This document shows positions 1-6,248 of a stretch of 17,351 bases of DNA, piece after piece. This DNA is from Bacteriovoracaceae bacterium. GTDB lineage: Bacteria > Bdellovibrionota > UBA1018. Position 1 is the stretch's first letter. Each line of letters opens with the position of its first letter. The translations under genes were made by a program, and so were the position numbers. The stretch spans positions 1 to 17,351 of the forward strand of contig JAHFAC010000007.1 in assembly GCA_023250755.1 (NCBI GenBank), written 5' to 3'. The notes under the pieces are model-generated. The model ran no database searches. It had not been told where the DNA came from and worked only from the letters and a program-made list of their open reading frames with translations.

Positions 1-30
1 ACATTTTATGATATTCATAAAACGCGTCAT
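1..30 (-). CDS. fliP: Probable start of fliP (export gate protein), cut by the left edge
   Basis: Only ten codons are visible, reading MTRFMNIIKC. The ATG overlaps the fliO stop in an ATGA arrangement, the same coupling used elsewhere in this cluster. FliP is the usual gene after fliO; it is an inner-membrane component of the flagellar type III export gate and usually begins with a cleavable signal peptide. A short positively charged start followed by hydrophobic residues fits this but does not prove it. The identification rests on position, not on conserved residues, because none are inside the window. Confidence 0.5.
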   Translation of the reverse strand, partial: MTRFMNIIKC

Positions 31-1109
31 AATGGCTTCATTTGCTCCACTCGGCTCCTGATTTGAGATCGGATACTTGGCTTCGTTCTTTCAGAATTCA
101 GCATTTCAAAGAAAACTGGATTTCCCGCTGCGATAGCCCCTGCTCCTTGAGCATTAACTGTTTTAGAGGCAAGAGCCGAAGCCTCTGAAATCCCAATAGT
201 CTCTAAACCGAAATCCTGCGAAGTCGAATCTGTGAGCTGCGTAATCAAAGAAATCGAATCATTCGAAACGCCCAAGACCAATAAATTTTCTGCCACGCGA
301 ACAACCACAATGTTTTTTTTAGGACCCAAATAATGATTTGCAACGACTTCAATCATGTTTTCTTTTTTGGACAAATTGAATTTTGAAAGCTGACTCATTA
401 TTTTTGAGGCACTTTTAGCCAAATCCAGTTTACTGCCTCGTCCCTTAAAGCGTATGGCTGCAAAAGCACAGCAACCAAAGAGGACTAATACAAGCATGAG
501 CATTCCAATGGATTTAAAAATATTTGGAAGGGGTTTTGCACTGGTAAGAAAATGCTTGGGCTTGCTCTCTTTATTTAAAACAGGAGCATCTGCCACTAAA
601 ATTGGTTGCGCTGTCGTTGGCTTTTTTAGAACTCGATCGAGAAGTTGGCGTTCATCCGTGTCCATCTTCATTTCATTTGGAGACTCAGAGACTGGCGCTG
701 CTGCACTTTGAGCAATGCGATCTGAAACCCCTTCTCCAAAGTGAATGGACAAAACCTTACCTTGAGGTTTTAAAGTGATACGATGCTCAAATTGGACTGC
801 TTTTCCTCTGACTGTCAATCGACAGCGAACCAACTTAGGTGAATATTGATAAGCGAAAACCTTACTGAGATCTTTGCCCGGAGCTGAAAATATTTTTGCT
901 GGATAGACTGAAACATCAGACATACTCAGCTGAATTACATCGTTAAAGAACTCCGTCTTAATTTGCCTAAGCGATACATTCCTATCAAAAACAAGATCGA
1001 CTTGGGATGGATTTTTTAACTCTACTCTTTTTAGTGTCGTGCTTGCATGCACTAACGACGGTAAAAATATACATAACAACAAAATTACACTTAACCGTGG
1101 AAGCATCAT
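27..1109 (-). CDS. fliO: FliO-family export-gate assembly protein with large periplasmic domain
   Basis: FliO helps FliP assemble into the export gate in the inner membrane. The 360-residue product has a signal peptide (residues 1-22, ending LVHA), a beta-rich periplasmic region at about 24-125 that resembles an AMIN domain, a charged linker (about 130-195), one membrane helix at about 199-219 (IGMLMLVLVLFGCCAFA), and a cytoplasmic FliO domain at about 250-292 with VVANHYLGPKKNIVVVRV and LLVLGVS. Enterobacterial FliO is only about 120 residues and lacks the periplasmic part. The start is a double ATG (1109 or 1106) behind a purine-rich GGAGAGAGGGGGG. It lies 37 bp after fliN and overlaps the next gene by ATGA. 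The family call is firm from the C-terminal half and position; the AMIN assignment is my reading of a weak pattern. Confidence 0.88.
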   Translation of the reverse strand: MMLPRLSVILLLCIFLPSLVHASTTLKRVELKNPSQVDLVFDRNVSLRQIKTEFFNDVIQLSMSDVSVYPAKIFSAPGKDLSKVFAYQYSPKLVRCRLTVRGKAVQFEHRITLKPQGKVLSIHFGEGVSDRIAQSAAAPVSESPNEMKMDTDERQLLDRVLKKPTTAQPILVADAPVLNKESKPKHFLTSAKPLPNIFKSIGMLMLVLVLFGCCAFAAIRFKGRGSKLDLAKSASKIMSQLSKFNLSKKENMIEVVANHYLGPKKNIVVVRVAENLLVLGVSNDSISLITQLTDSTSQDFGLETIGISEASALASKTVNAQGAGAIAAGNPVFFEMLNSERTKPSIRSQIRSRVEQMKPL

Positions 1110-1123
1110 GCCCCCCTCTCTCC

Positions 1124-1136
1124 GGGCATCTTGCCC
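1124..1136 (-). other. Small hairpin in the fliN-fliO gap
   Basis: A perfect 5-bp GC-rich stem with a 3-base loop (GGGCA-AGA-TGCCC on the minus strand) lies just upstream of the purine-rich ribosome-binding region of fliO. No U-tract follows it, so it is not a terminator. It could influence fliO translation, but so short a repeat may be chance. Confidence 0.25.
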
Positions 1137-1146
1137 TTGAGTAAAC

Positions 1147-1563
1147 TCACTTTAATTGCTCAATCCGTTCCACTGGAGAAAGGATGTCGGTGAGCCTAAT
1201 CCCGAATTTTTCATTTACGACAACCACTTCACCTCGAGCGATTAATTTGTCATTAACCAACACTTCAAGCGGCTCTCCCGCGAATTTAGACAGCTCCACC
1301 ACCGAGCCTTGCGCCAATTGAAGAATATCTCTGATCGCTATTTTTGTTCGACCGAGCTCCACCGTTACTTTCAACGGAATATCTAAGATAAAATCAAGGG
1401 AGTGAAATGGAGCCATCCCCTGTTTCGCCTCTGACCCGGGAGCTCCATCTGCAGTTCCAGAGCCAGGCGCACCCTGTCCAGCCTGTGAGGCCGCTGCCGA
1501 TAATGCAGCGCCCAGATCACCGAGATCTTCTGCCCCTGTAGAAGTTGATGCTGGTTCAGCCAT
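1147..1563 (-). CDS. fliN: Flagellar motor switch protein FliN
   Basis: FliN forms the lower part of the cytoplasmic C ring, which sets rotation direction and serves as a docking site for FliH and the export ATPase. The 138-residue product has an Ala/Gly/Ser-rich flexible N-terminus (about 1-50) and one SpoA domain (about 58-130), with the recognisable motifs LDFILDIPLKVTVELGRTKI and VNEKFGIRLTDILSP. It is the short FliN type, not the FliY type with an extra CheC-like phosphatase part. The ATG is preceded by GGGAGG at 5-base spacing. It follows fliM after a 9-bp gap, as usual for the switch genes. The N-terminal tail is higher in GC than the rest of the gene, as expected for Ala/Gly-rich sequence. 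Confidence 0.96.
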   Translation of the reverse strand: MAEPASTSTGAEDLGDLGAALSAAASQAGQGAPGSGTADGAPGSEAKQGMAPFHSLDFILDIPLKVTVELGRTKIAIRDILQLAQGSVVELSKFAGEPLEVLVNDKLIARGEVVVVNEKFGIRLTDILSPVERIEQLK

Positions 1564-1572
1564 AAATCCTCC

Positions 1573-2598
1573 CTATTCTTCTTCCGTTACCCGTGTGATC
1601 TGGACTGCGCGATTTCCTCGCGATACACCAAAGAAACATTTAAATTTTGAGACGCCTTCAACCAAAATATCTAATTCTCCATCCGCATTTTGCCCAAGAG
1701 GAATGATGTCTCCTACGTTTAAATTAACTAAATCTCCTACAGTGATCATGGAAGCTCCCAAATTTACAATGACATTGGCTTCACTATTGCGAAGATGCTC
1801 CTCCATCTTATATGTCCACTCTTTGTCGACCCGATCGGACTCTGTCTGAAAAGAGGCATTGAGTTTGTTTTTGATCGGTTCAATAGTGGAGTATGGAATG
1901 ACAAGAACGATTGTTCCCGTGGCATTTTCGAGTTCAACCTCAAAAGTGGTTGAAATAATCACCTCAGAGGGTGGAACAACGCCAACAAACTGCGGGTTCA
2001 CCTCAGTCCGAATAAAAGAAATCTCAGTCTTGTGAATTGGCGTCCAAGCCTCTTCGAGGTCTTTGATTGCCAGATCCATGACTTTCTTCATGATCGAAAG
2101 CTCAATCTTAGTGAATTCCTTGCCTTCTATTTTCGTATACGGCCGATCAGTTCCCCCGAAGAAGCTGTCTACCAACGCATAGGTTAGTTTTGATTCAAAA
2201 ACAAGGAGAGCTGGGCCACGCAAGCTCTCGAAACGCATGATGCACATACAGCTAGGAATGGGCAAAGTATTGACAAACTCTCCAAACTTTAAAAGATCCG
2301 TTGAAATAATACTGATCGAAGCAATTTTTCTAAGAGAATTAGAAAGTGAAATCCTGTAAAGACGGATAAAACGTTCATAAATAATATCAAGAGTCGGCAT
2401 CCGTCCACGGATGACGCGATCTTGATTGGTTAAATCGTAAGGGGTGATTTCAGATTCTGGGATCGAATTGACAGAACCCCAAGTCGGACCCGCCTGATCT
2501 CCTCCACCAGCAGCAGCGCCGCCTGGAGCCTCGACATTACCCTCTGCAACAGCACTGAGCAGGGCATCAACTTCAGACTGTGTGAGAACCTGATTCAT
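1573..2598 (-). CDS. fliM: Flagellar motor switch protein FliM
   Basis: FliM forms the middle of the C ring and receives CheY-P. The 341-residue product starts with the CheY-P binding peptide pattern (LTQSEVDALL, residues 5-14), followed by a Gly/Ala-rich linker (about 20-45). The CheC-like middle domain follows (about 55-245), with RGRMPTLDIIYERF near 64-77 and the FFGGTDRPY loop at 146-154. The C-terminal SpoA domain (about 265-335) ends near FGVSRGNRAVQI. Length is normal for the family. The retained N-terminal peptide suggests that the motor responds to chemotaxis signalling, although no che gene is in this window. The ATG has AGGATGG at 7-base spacing, and the gene is 26 bp downstream of fliL. 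Confidence 0.97.
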   Translation of the reverse strand: MNQVLTQSEVDALLSAVAEGNVEAPGGAAAGGGDQAGPTWGSVNSIPESEITPYDLTNQDRVIRGRMPTLDIIYERFIRLYRISLSNSLRKIASISIISTDLLKFGEFVNTLPIPSCMCIMRFESLRGPALLVFESKLTYALVDSFFGGTDRPYTKIEGKEFTKIELSIMKKVMDLAIKDLEEAWTPIHKTEISFIRTEVNPQFVGVVPPSEVIISTTFEVELENATGTIVLVIPYSTIEPIKNKLNASFQTESDRVDKEWTYKMEEHLRNSEANVIVNLGASMITVGDLVNLNVGDIIPLGQNADGELDILVEGVSKFKCFFGVSRGNRAVQITRVTEEE

Positions 2599-2624
2599 AA
2601 GTAAGCCATCCTGGCATCAACTCC

Positions 2625-3233
2625 TTAACCGCTAAGTGCAAAGTTCGTGAAAAAAACTCCCTTCACTTTTCCGGTTACAAGAAAATCATTTACCGATTTT
2701 CTAATCTCTTCCTTGAGTGAATCTCTTCCTTCTGGGGTCGCTAAATCCGCAGAACGTTTGGCATTAAAGAGATCAATTACCGTATTTCTTACTTGTGGCA
2801 TTTTTTGATTAACTTCATTTTCAGAATCGTCGTTAGGCACTTCGAGCGAAATATTTACTCGAACAAATTTTGGGTTAACACTTCCGGGTGTCGATAAGTT
2901 CACGGTGAATTGATCCAAGGTGATCATCTTCCCAAATTCAGATGTTTTTTTAGCTTCGCCTTCCTTGGCTTCGCCTCCCTCGTGACCTTCTCCACCCTTA
3001 GCCTCGGTGCCCTCTTTAGCTTTTTCGCCACCCCCTTCAGTCGGCGAATGAGCTACGATATCTTCCACACTGGGCTTGTGTTTTTCGCGCTGAAACGAAA
3101 GAAAAAGAACTCCTCCCATCGCCAGCGTTACAACCAAATTGACCGCTGTGATGATGAGCTGGATCTTTCCGCCTCCGGCGGACGGAATCCCTGAAGAAAC
3201 TGCCTGTGCTTCGCTTTTTTCATCTGCTGCCAT
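2625..3233 (-). CDS. fliL: Flagellar basal body-associated protein FliL
   Basis: FliL is a single-pass inner-membrane protein that surrounds or stabilises the stator units. The 202-residue product has a short cytoplasmic N-terminus, a membrane helix at about 24-46 (IQLIITAVNLVVTLAMGGV), and a highly charged low-complexity linker rich in Glu, Gly and Lys with EAK/EGxEAK-like repeats (about 66-97). A C-terminal FliL domain follows (about 100-202), including MITLDQFTVNLS and FVRVNISLEV. The linker is longer than in enterobacterial FliL. The ATG follows GAGGA at about 11-base spacing, which is slightly long. It is the first gene after a 151-bp gap that contains a strong hairpin, so its expression may be uncoupled from flgE. 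Confidence 0.94.
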   Translation of the reverse strand: MAADEKSEAQAVSSGIPSAGGGKIQLIITAVNLVVTLAMGGVLFLSFQREKHKPSVEDIVAHSPTEGGGEKAKEGTEAKGGEGHEGGEAKEGEAKKTSEFGKMITLDQFTVNLSTPGSVNPKFVRVNISLEVPNDDSENEVNQKMPQVRNTVIDLFNAKRSADLATPEGRDSLKEEIRKSVNDFLVTGKVKGVFFTNFALSG

Positions 3234-3306
3234 ATAAAAATAATTCCTCTGCGGCTATAGATCTATTTTGCTACGCTCGCGACGAGGGCACAAGCCTGGC
3301 GACAGA

Positions 3307-3326
3307 TTTTTTTATGATTTTTTATG
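3307..3326. repeat. Tandem T-rich 10-mer next to the hairpin
   Basis: Two direct copies of TTTTTTATGA stand in tandem on the plus strand, immediately beside the flgE-fliL hairpin. In the minus-strand transcript they give UCAUAAAAAA twice, an A-rich single-stranded stretch. It may be a Hfq- or RNase-accessible region, or simply AT-rich gap sequence. Confidence 0.4.
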
Positions 3327-3327
3327 A

Positions 3328-3361
3328 AATCTGGGTCGTCAAGTCGTTGACGACCCAGATT
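3328..3361 (-). other. Perfect 15-bp-stem hairpin between flgE and fliL
   Basis: AATCTGGGTCGTCAA at 3328-3342 pairs perfectly with TTGACGACCCAGATT at 3347-3361 around the 4-base loop GTCG. On the transcribed (minus) strand it starts 24 bases after the flgE stop codon. It is not followed by a U-tract; the RNA beyond it reads UUCAUAAAAAAUCAUAAAAAAA, which is A-rich. It therefore does not look like a standard intrinsic terminator, although partial termination or mRNA 3'-end protection of the hook-protein message is possible. The exact stem is far beyond chance for a 151-bp gap. Confidence 0.8.
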
Positions 3362-3384
3362 CTATTTATCGCTGATGACGTGAA

Positions 3385-4665
3385 CTAACCTCTCTTAATG
3401 CTCAGAACCTCATTCATCATCTCGTCAGCAACGCCAATCACTCGACTATTGGCTTGGAAGTTCCTCTGTGAGGTCATGAGATTGATGAATTCATTGGCAA
3501 TATCCGTTGTAGAAGACTCAATTGCCTTCGAAACGATGCTTCCTCGTCCCCCCGTTTGAGGAGCTCCAATCGTCGCTTGGCCGGACAATCGGCTTTCTCG
3601 ATACCGATTCTGGCCCATTTTAAACAAGCCTTCTGGATTTTCAAACTTTGCCATCGCGGCTTGAGCAATGTTGACGTTCTGACCATTCGTATAAATCGCT
3701 GACAACACTCCATCATCATTGAATGTAAGTCCTGCTAAAGTTCCCGCAGTAAAACCATCCTGGTGGGTTTTATATACCTCAGAGACTGTTCCATATTGGG
3801 TAATTTGGAGGCCCGTTCCGCCTTTACTTTTATCTTCTCCAAAGTTGAAGACGATTTCTTGATCCGGAAGCGCTCCACGATTGAAGTTAAATGAAGATTT
3901 GTCGATCTGCTGTGACTTTAATCGTCCATCGGTGTCAAAGATCAAACGACCTCTCGCCTGCTCGACCATTTGATCTTTCTTGCCCCCAACAACCTCTTCA
4001 CCCTTAGCCATGGTTCGCCAGGTCCACTCTCCATCCTCCGTTTTATTGAAAAAAACAGTAAGCGTATGAGCAGTACCAGCTGTGTCATACACAGTAGCTC
4101 CCGTTGCAAAATTTGAAGTGAGTTCAGGTTTATCTGGATCGAACTCTTTTTTCTCAGTTCGCAAATCCAAATTCATAAAGAGATCCACCGAGCTGGTTTT
4201 TTTCGCATCGACCACGGTTCGTTCAACGGATATGTCCCCAATTTTTGATGTGACCTTTCCGTTTTCATCAGATTTAAACCCCTGCACCCTAAACCCATCG
4301 GCATTGATCAGCTTTCCATCTTTATCGAAGTGAAAGGATCCATTTCGGCTAAAGCTCTGCCCATCAATCCCATTCATCACAAAGAATCCATCGCCTGTGA
4401 CTGCAAGATCAGTAGCAGACTCCGTCTGAACGATTGATCCCTGGGAAAAAACTGGATTAACCGCAGCAAGCCTTGTTCCGCGCCCAATTTGATTGCCTCC
4501 CAACAGTCCTTTCAATGATTTCGCAACCACGTCTTGAAACTCGGGCCGGCTCACCTTGAATCCGACCGTATTTGCGTTAGCGATGTTGTCGCCGTAAATG
4601 GCCAACGCCTCGCCCTGGCCTTGCAGACCAGTAATACCTGTATACATCGATGATAGAATACCCAT
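3385..4665 (-). CDS. flgE: Flagellar hook protein FlgE
   Basis: FlgE polymerises outside the cell into the hook, the universal joint between rod and filament, after export by the flagellar type III system. The 426-residue product has the rod/hook N-terminal signature (MGILSSMYTGITGL, then IYGDNIANANTVGFKVSRPEF at about 23-43), the start of the hook core with TESATDLAVTGDGFFVM, a variable surface domain, and the C-terminal D0 helix with TDIANEFINLMTSQRNFQAN. The reading frame is open to an upstream ATG at 4713, but the ATG at 4665 is preferred: it has AAGGAGG at 8-base spacing, and the protein then begins with the family's conserved residues. The gene stands apart from its neighbours, 105 bp after the TIGR02530 gene and 151 bp before fliL. 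This spacing suggests separate control of this abundant protein. Confidence 0.96.
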   Translation of the reverse strand: MGILSSMYTGITGLQGQGEALAIYGDNIANANTVGFKVSRPEFQDVVAKSLKGLLGGNQIGRGTRLAAVNPVFSQGSIVQTESATDLAVTGDGFFVMNGIDGQSFSRNGSFHFDKDGKLINADGFRVQGFKSDENGKVTSKIGDISVERTVVDAKKTSSVDLFMNLDLRTEKKEFDPDKPELTSNFATGATVYDTAGTAHTLTVFFNKTEDGEWTWRTMAKGEEVVGGKKDQMVEQARGRLIFDTDGRLKSQQIDKSSFNFNRGALPDQEIVFNFGEDKSKGGTGLQITQYGTVSEVYKTHQDGFTAGTLAGLTFNDDGVLSAIYTNGQNVNIAQAAMAKFENPEGLFKMGQNRYRESRLSGQATIGAPQTGGRGSIVSKAIESSTTDIANEFINLMTSQRNFQANSRVIGVADEMMNEVLSIKRG

Positions 4666-4770
4666 ATGGGACGCCTCCTTGCGTCGTTTAATTAGTGCCA
4701 GTGCCTCAATCAATCAGCACCAGCTTGAGCCTCCCAATACGGGTCCGGCTCTTTATATCAATCACCACTG
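4666..4770 (-). promoter_or_regulatory. Leader region of flgE
   Basis: This 105-bp gap is one of the few in the cluster. It contains the strong ribosome-binding site AAGGAGG at 4674-4680. I searched it for sigma-54 (-24/-12) and sigma-28 (TAAA/GCCGATAA) patterns and found no convincing one; a TGGCAC hexamer at about 4696-4701 lacks a partner GC at the proper distance. Any promoter here would have to be found experimentally. Confidence 0.35.
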
Positions 4771-5193
4771 TTAAATAATCACAGCTCCATCAATGTTCGT
4801 AAAAACATTGCCGGACAGGGAATTCCTGTCGAGCGCTGTGATCACCGTCCTATTCTTGACACTGACAATCAACGCAGCGTCATGAGTCAACACAAGAGTC
4901 TCCTCAACTCCTTTTGCAGCAGCTAGATCAACCGCATCGTTAACCTTAGCCATCATCGCTGGATCCATTTTGATCTTTCGATCTTGGAGCCTTTGATAGG
5001 CGTGGGCTGAAAATTTCAACGGTTGCTTAACTTGATTAAGATCCGTTGTATTTGAATCCAACGTACGTTCGAATACTCGATCAAACTCTCCTTTAACCCC
5101 CTCTTGTTTTTGAGGTGTTCGCTCTCCAGGGGAAATACTGCTTTGCCCTGGAATTGACGTTACGTTCGGATAGAGAAACGGTTCAGCGCTCAT
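4771..5193 (-). CDS. TIGR02530-type flagellar operon protein
   Basis: The C-terminal half (about 60-140) matches what I recall of the small 'flagellar operon protein' family (TIGR02530 / Flagellar_put) often found between flgD and flgE in Firmicutes and other phyla. Visible marks are FSAHAYQRLQDRKIKM, AVDLAAAKGVEETLVL, VKNRTVITALDR, and the closing NVFTNIDGAVII. The N-terminal part (about 1-55) is Ser/Pro/Gln-rich and probably flexible. No signal peptide or membrane helix is seen. Its function is unknown; its constant position suggests a role in hook assembly or hook-cap export. It is 140 residues long, its ATG overlaps the flgD stop (ATGA), and translation is probably coupled to flgD. Confidence 0.85.
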   Translation of the reverse strand: MSAEPFLYPNVTSIPGQSSISPGERTPQKQEGVKGEFDRVFERTLDSNTTDLNQVKQPLKFSAHAYQRLQDRKIKMDPAMMAKVNDAVDLAAAKGVEETLVLTHDAALIVSVKNRTVITALDRNSLSGNVFTNIDGAVII

Positions 5194-6215
5194 TTTTTAT
5201 CACCCCCTTTCACAAGTGTATCATTAGGATTAGGTATTGAATCCGAGGAATCATGAAGTCCATTTGGGAATCCCTTTTCTACAGGGTTCGTCTTTTGATA
5301 CTTTACTAATGCCTCAGCTGCTTCAGGAGTTAATTCCAACGAATTCAAATTTGAGGAACCCACCCCTTTTTTAAACGTGAAGAAATTTGGATTTGCAGCC
5401 TGCTGCTCTTGGGCAGGAACAGCTTCGGCTTGGGCTTCGGTTTGTTCAGATTTTGTTGGATTAATTGGTTTGACACCTGGAATCAGTGGTCCCTCAGATT
5501 CGATTCGAGCAATATTTCTCATCAAAACTTTTTCAGGTTGATTCGGGTTTCCAACCAAGAACACTGGATCATGCCCCTCAAAACTCACCCCCACCACCTT
5601 GGATTTTGTAAGTGGATTTGTTTGAATAGTTTGTCCTTGGTCCCCTTTCGCCTGAACTCGCATTAAATAATTTCCAGTTTTTGCTGGTAAAGTGTTGCTA
5701 CGAATTCCATCCCAATCAAAAGTTACAGCTCCTGCCTTTTGTGGACCCATATCTTTTTCGAAAAGGGTTTCGCCATTGTCCCCTTGAATGGCCAAATGGA
5801 CTTCACTGGCATCCTTAGGCAGTACGAACGAAAGCGCGTCCGGGCTGCCTTCAGTGTGCGGAAAACGCTCTCGATCCACGGTCACAGTCTTGCCAATGAG
5901 GTTGGTCATTGCTAGGCGTTCCATCGGCTGATTTTGATTGCTCATCTTGCCGAGTGATTGATTCATGTTCTGAAGCTGCTCAACCGTAGTGTATTGAGCA
6001 AGCTCTGCTGCAAACTGCTCCGCCTTGAAAGGCTGAGTCGGGTCTTGATGTTTCATTTGGGTAATCATAATCCTGAGAAAGTCATCCTTTCCCAAGGTTT
6101 TTTTGATCTCCCGCGGCTTTTCAGGCTTTGCGCCATACTTAGCCTGGATTTCGTTCCAAACGTTTCCAAGCTTGAGATCGCTTGGAGATTCTTTAGGACT
6201 GCCGATTCCTTCCAT
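5190..6215 (-). CDS. flgD: Hook-capping (scaffold) protein FlgD
   Basis: FlgD is exported and caps the growing hook so that FlgE subunits can assemble. The 341-residue product carries the FlgD N-terminal signature at about 40-62 (LGKDDFLRIMITQMKHQDP), then QFAAELAQYTTVEQLQNMNQ. A FlgD Ig-like/tudor region follows (about 105-240), with FDWDGIRSNTLPAKTGNYLMRV. A tail of roughly 100 residues after that has no counterpart in the roughly 230-residue enterobacterial FlgD; it is Pro/Glu/Asn-rich and looks disordered. The frame can start at a GTG at 6230, but the ATG at 6215 has GAGAAGG at about 6-base spacing, so I use it. The gene lies about 33 bp after fliK and overlaps the next gene by ATGA. Confidence 0.93.
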   Translation of the reverse strand: MEGIGSPKESPSDLKLGNVWNEIQAKYGAKPEKPREIKKTLGKDDFLRIMITQMKHQDPTQPFKAEQFAAELAQYTTVEQLQNMNQSLGKMSNQNQPMERLAMTNLIGKTVTVDRERFPHTEGSPDALSFVLPKDASEVHLAIQGDNGETLFEKDMGPQKAGAVTFDWDGIRSNTLPAKTGNYLMRVQAKGDQGQTIQTNPLTKSKVVGVSFEGHDPVFLVGNPNQPEKVLMRNIARIESEGPLIPGVKPINPTKSEQTEAQAEAVPAQEQQAANPNFFTFKKGVGSSNLNSLELTPEAAEALVKYQKTNPVEKGFPNGLHDSSDSIPNPNDTLVKGGDKK

Positions 6216-6248
6216 CAAGACCCTTCTCACCTAACTTCGTTTAATCGC

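Noticed and set aside
454..711. Open plus-strand frame within fliO (85 codons)
   Set aside because: It is antisense to the FliO linker and membrane segment; no family resemblance and no start signal. Similar plus-strand frames through the window were rejected for the same reason.
3234..3327. Sigma-28 promoter for fliL (a GCCG occurs near 3253)
   Set aside because: The GCCG is not followed by ATAA, and no TAAA lies at the expected 15-base distance.
3328..3361. Standard Rho-independent terminator of flgE
   Set aside because: The stem is strong but the following RNA on the transcribed strand is A-rich, with no U-tract on either strand directly after the stem; I list it as a hairpin of unknown role instead.
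4661..4670. Palindrome CCCATATGGG over the flgE start codon as a regulatory operator
   Set aside because: It is short, explained by the start codon and following Gly codon, and gives only a weak hairpin in the RNA.
4690..4712. TGGCAC hexamer as the -24 element of a sigma-54 promoter for flgE
   Set aside because: The GC expected ten bases after the GG is missing (AC is found), and no shift of one base repairs it.
4666..4713. Extended FlgE start giving 16 extra residues (MIEALALIKRRKEASH)
   Set aside because: The downstream ATG at 4665 has a near-ideal ribosome-binding site and gives the conserved FlgE N-terminus; the extension would place the ribosome-binding site inside the coding sequence.
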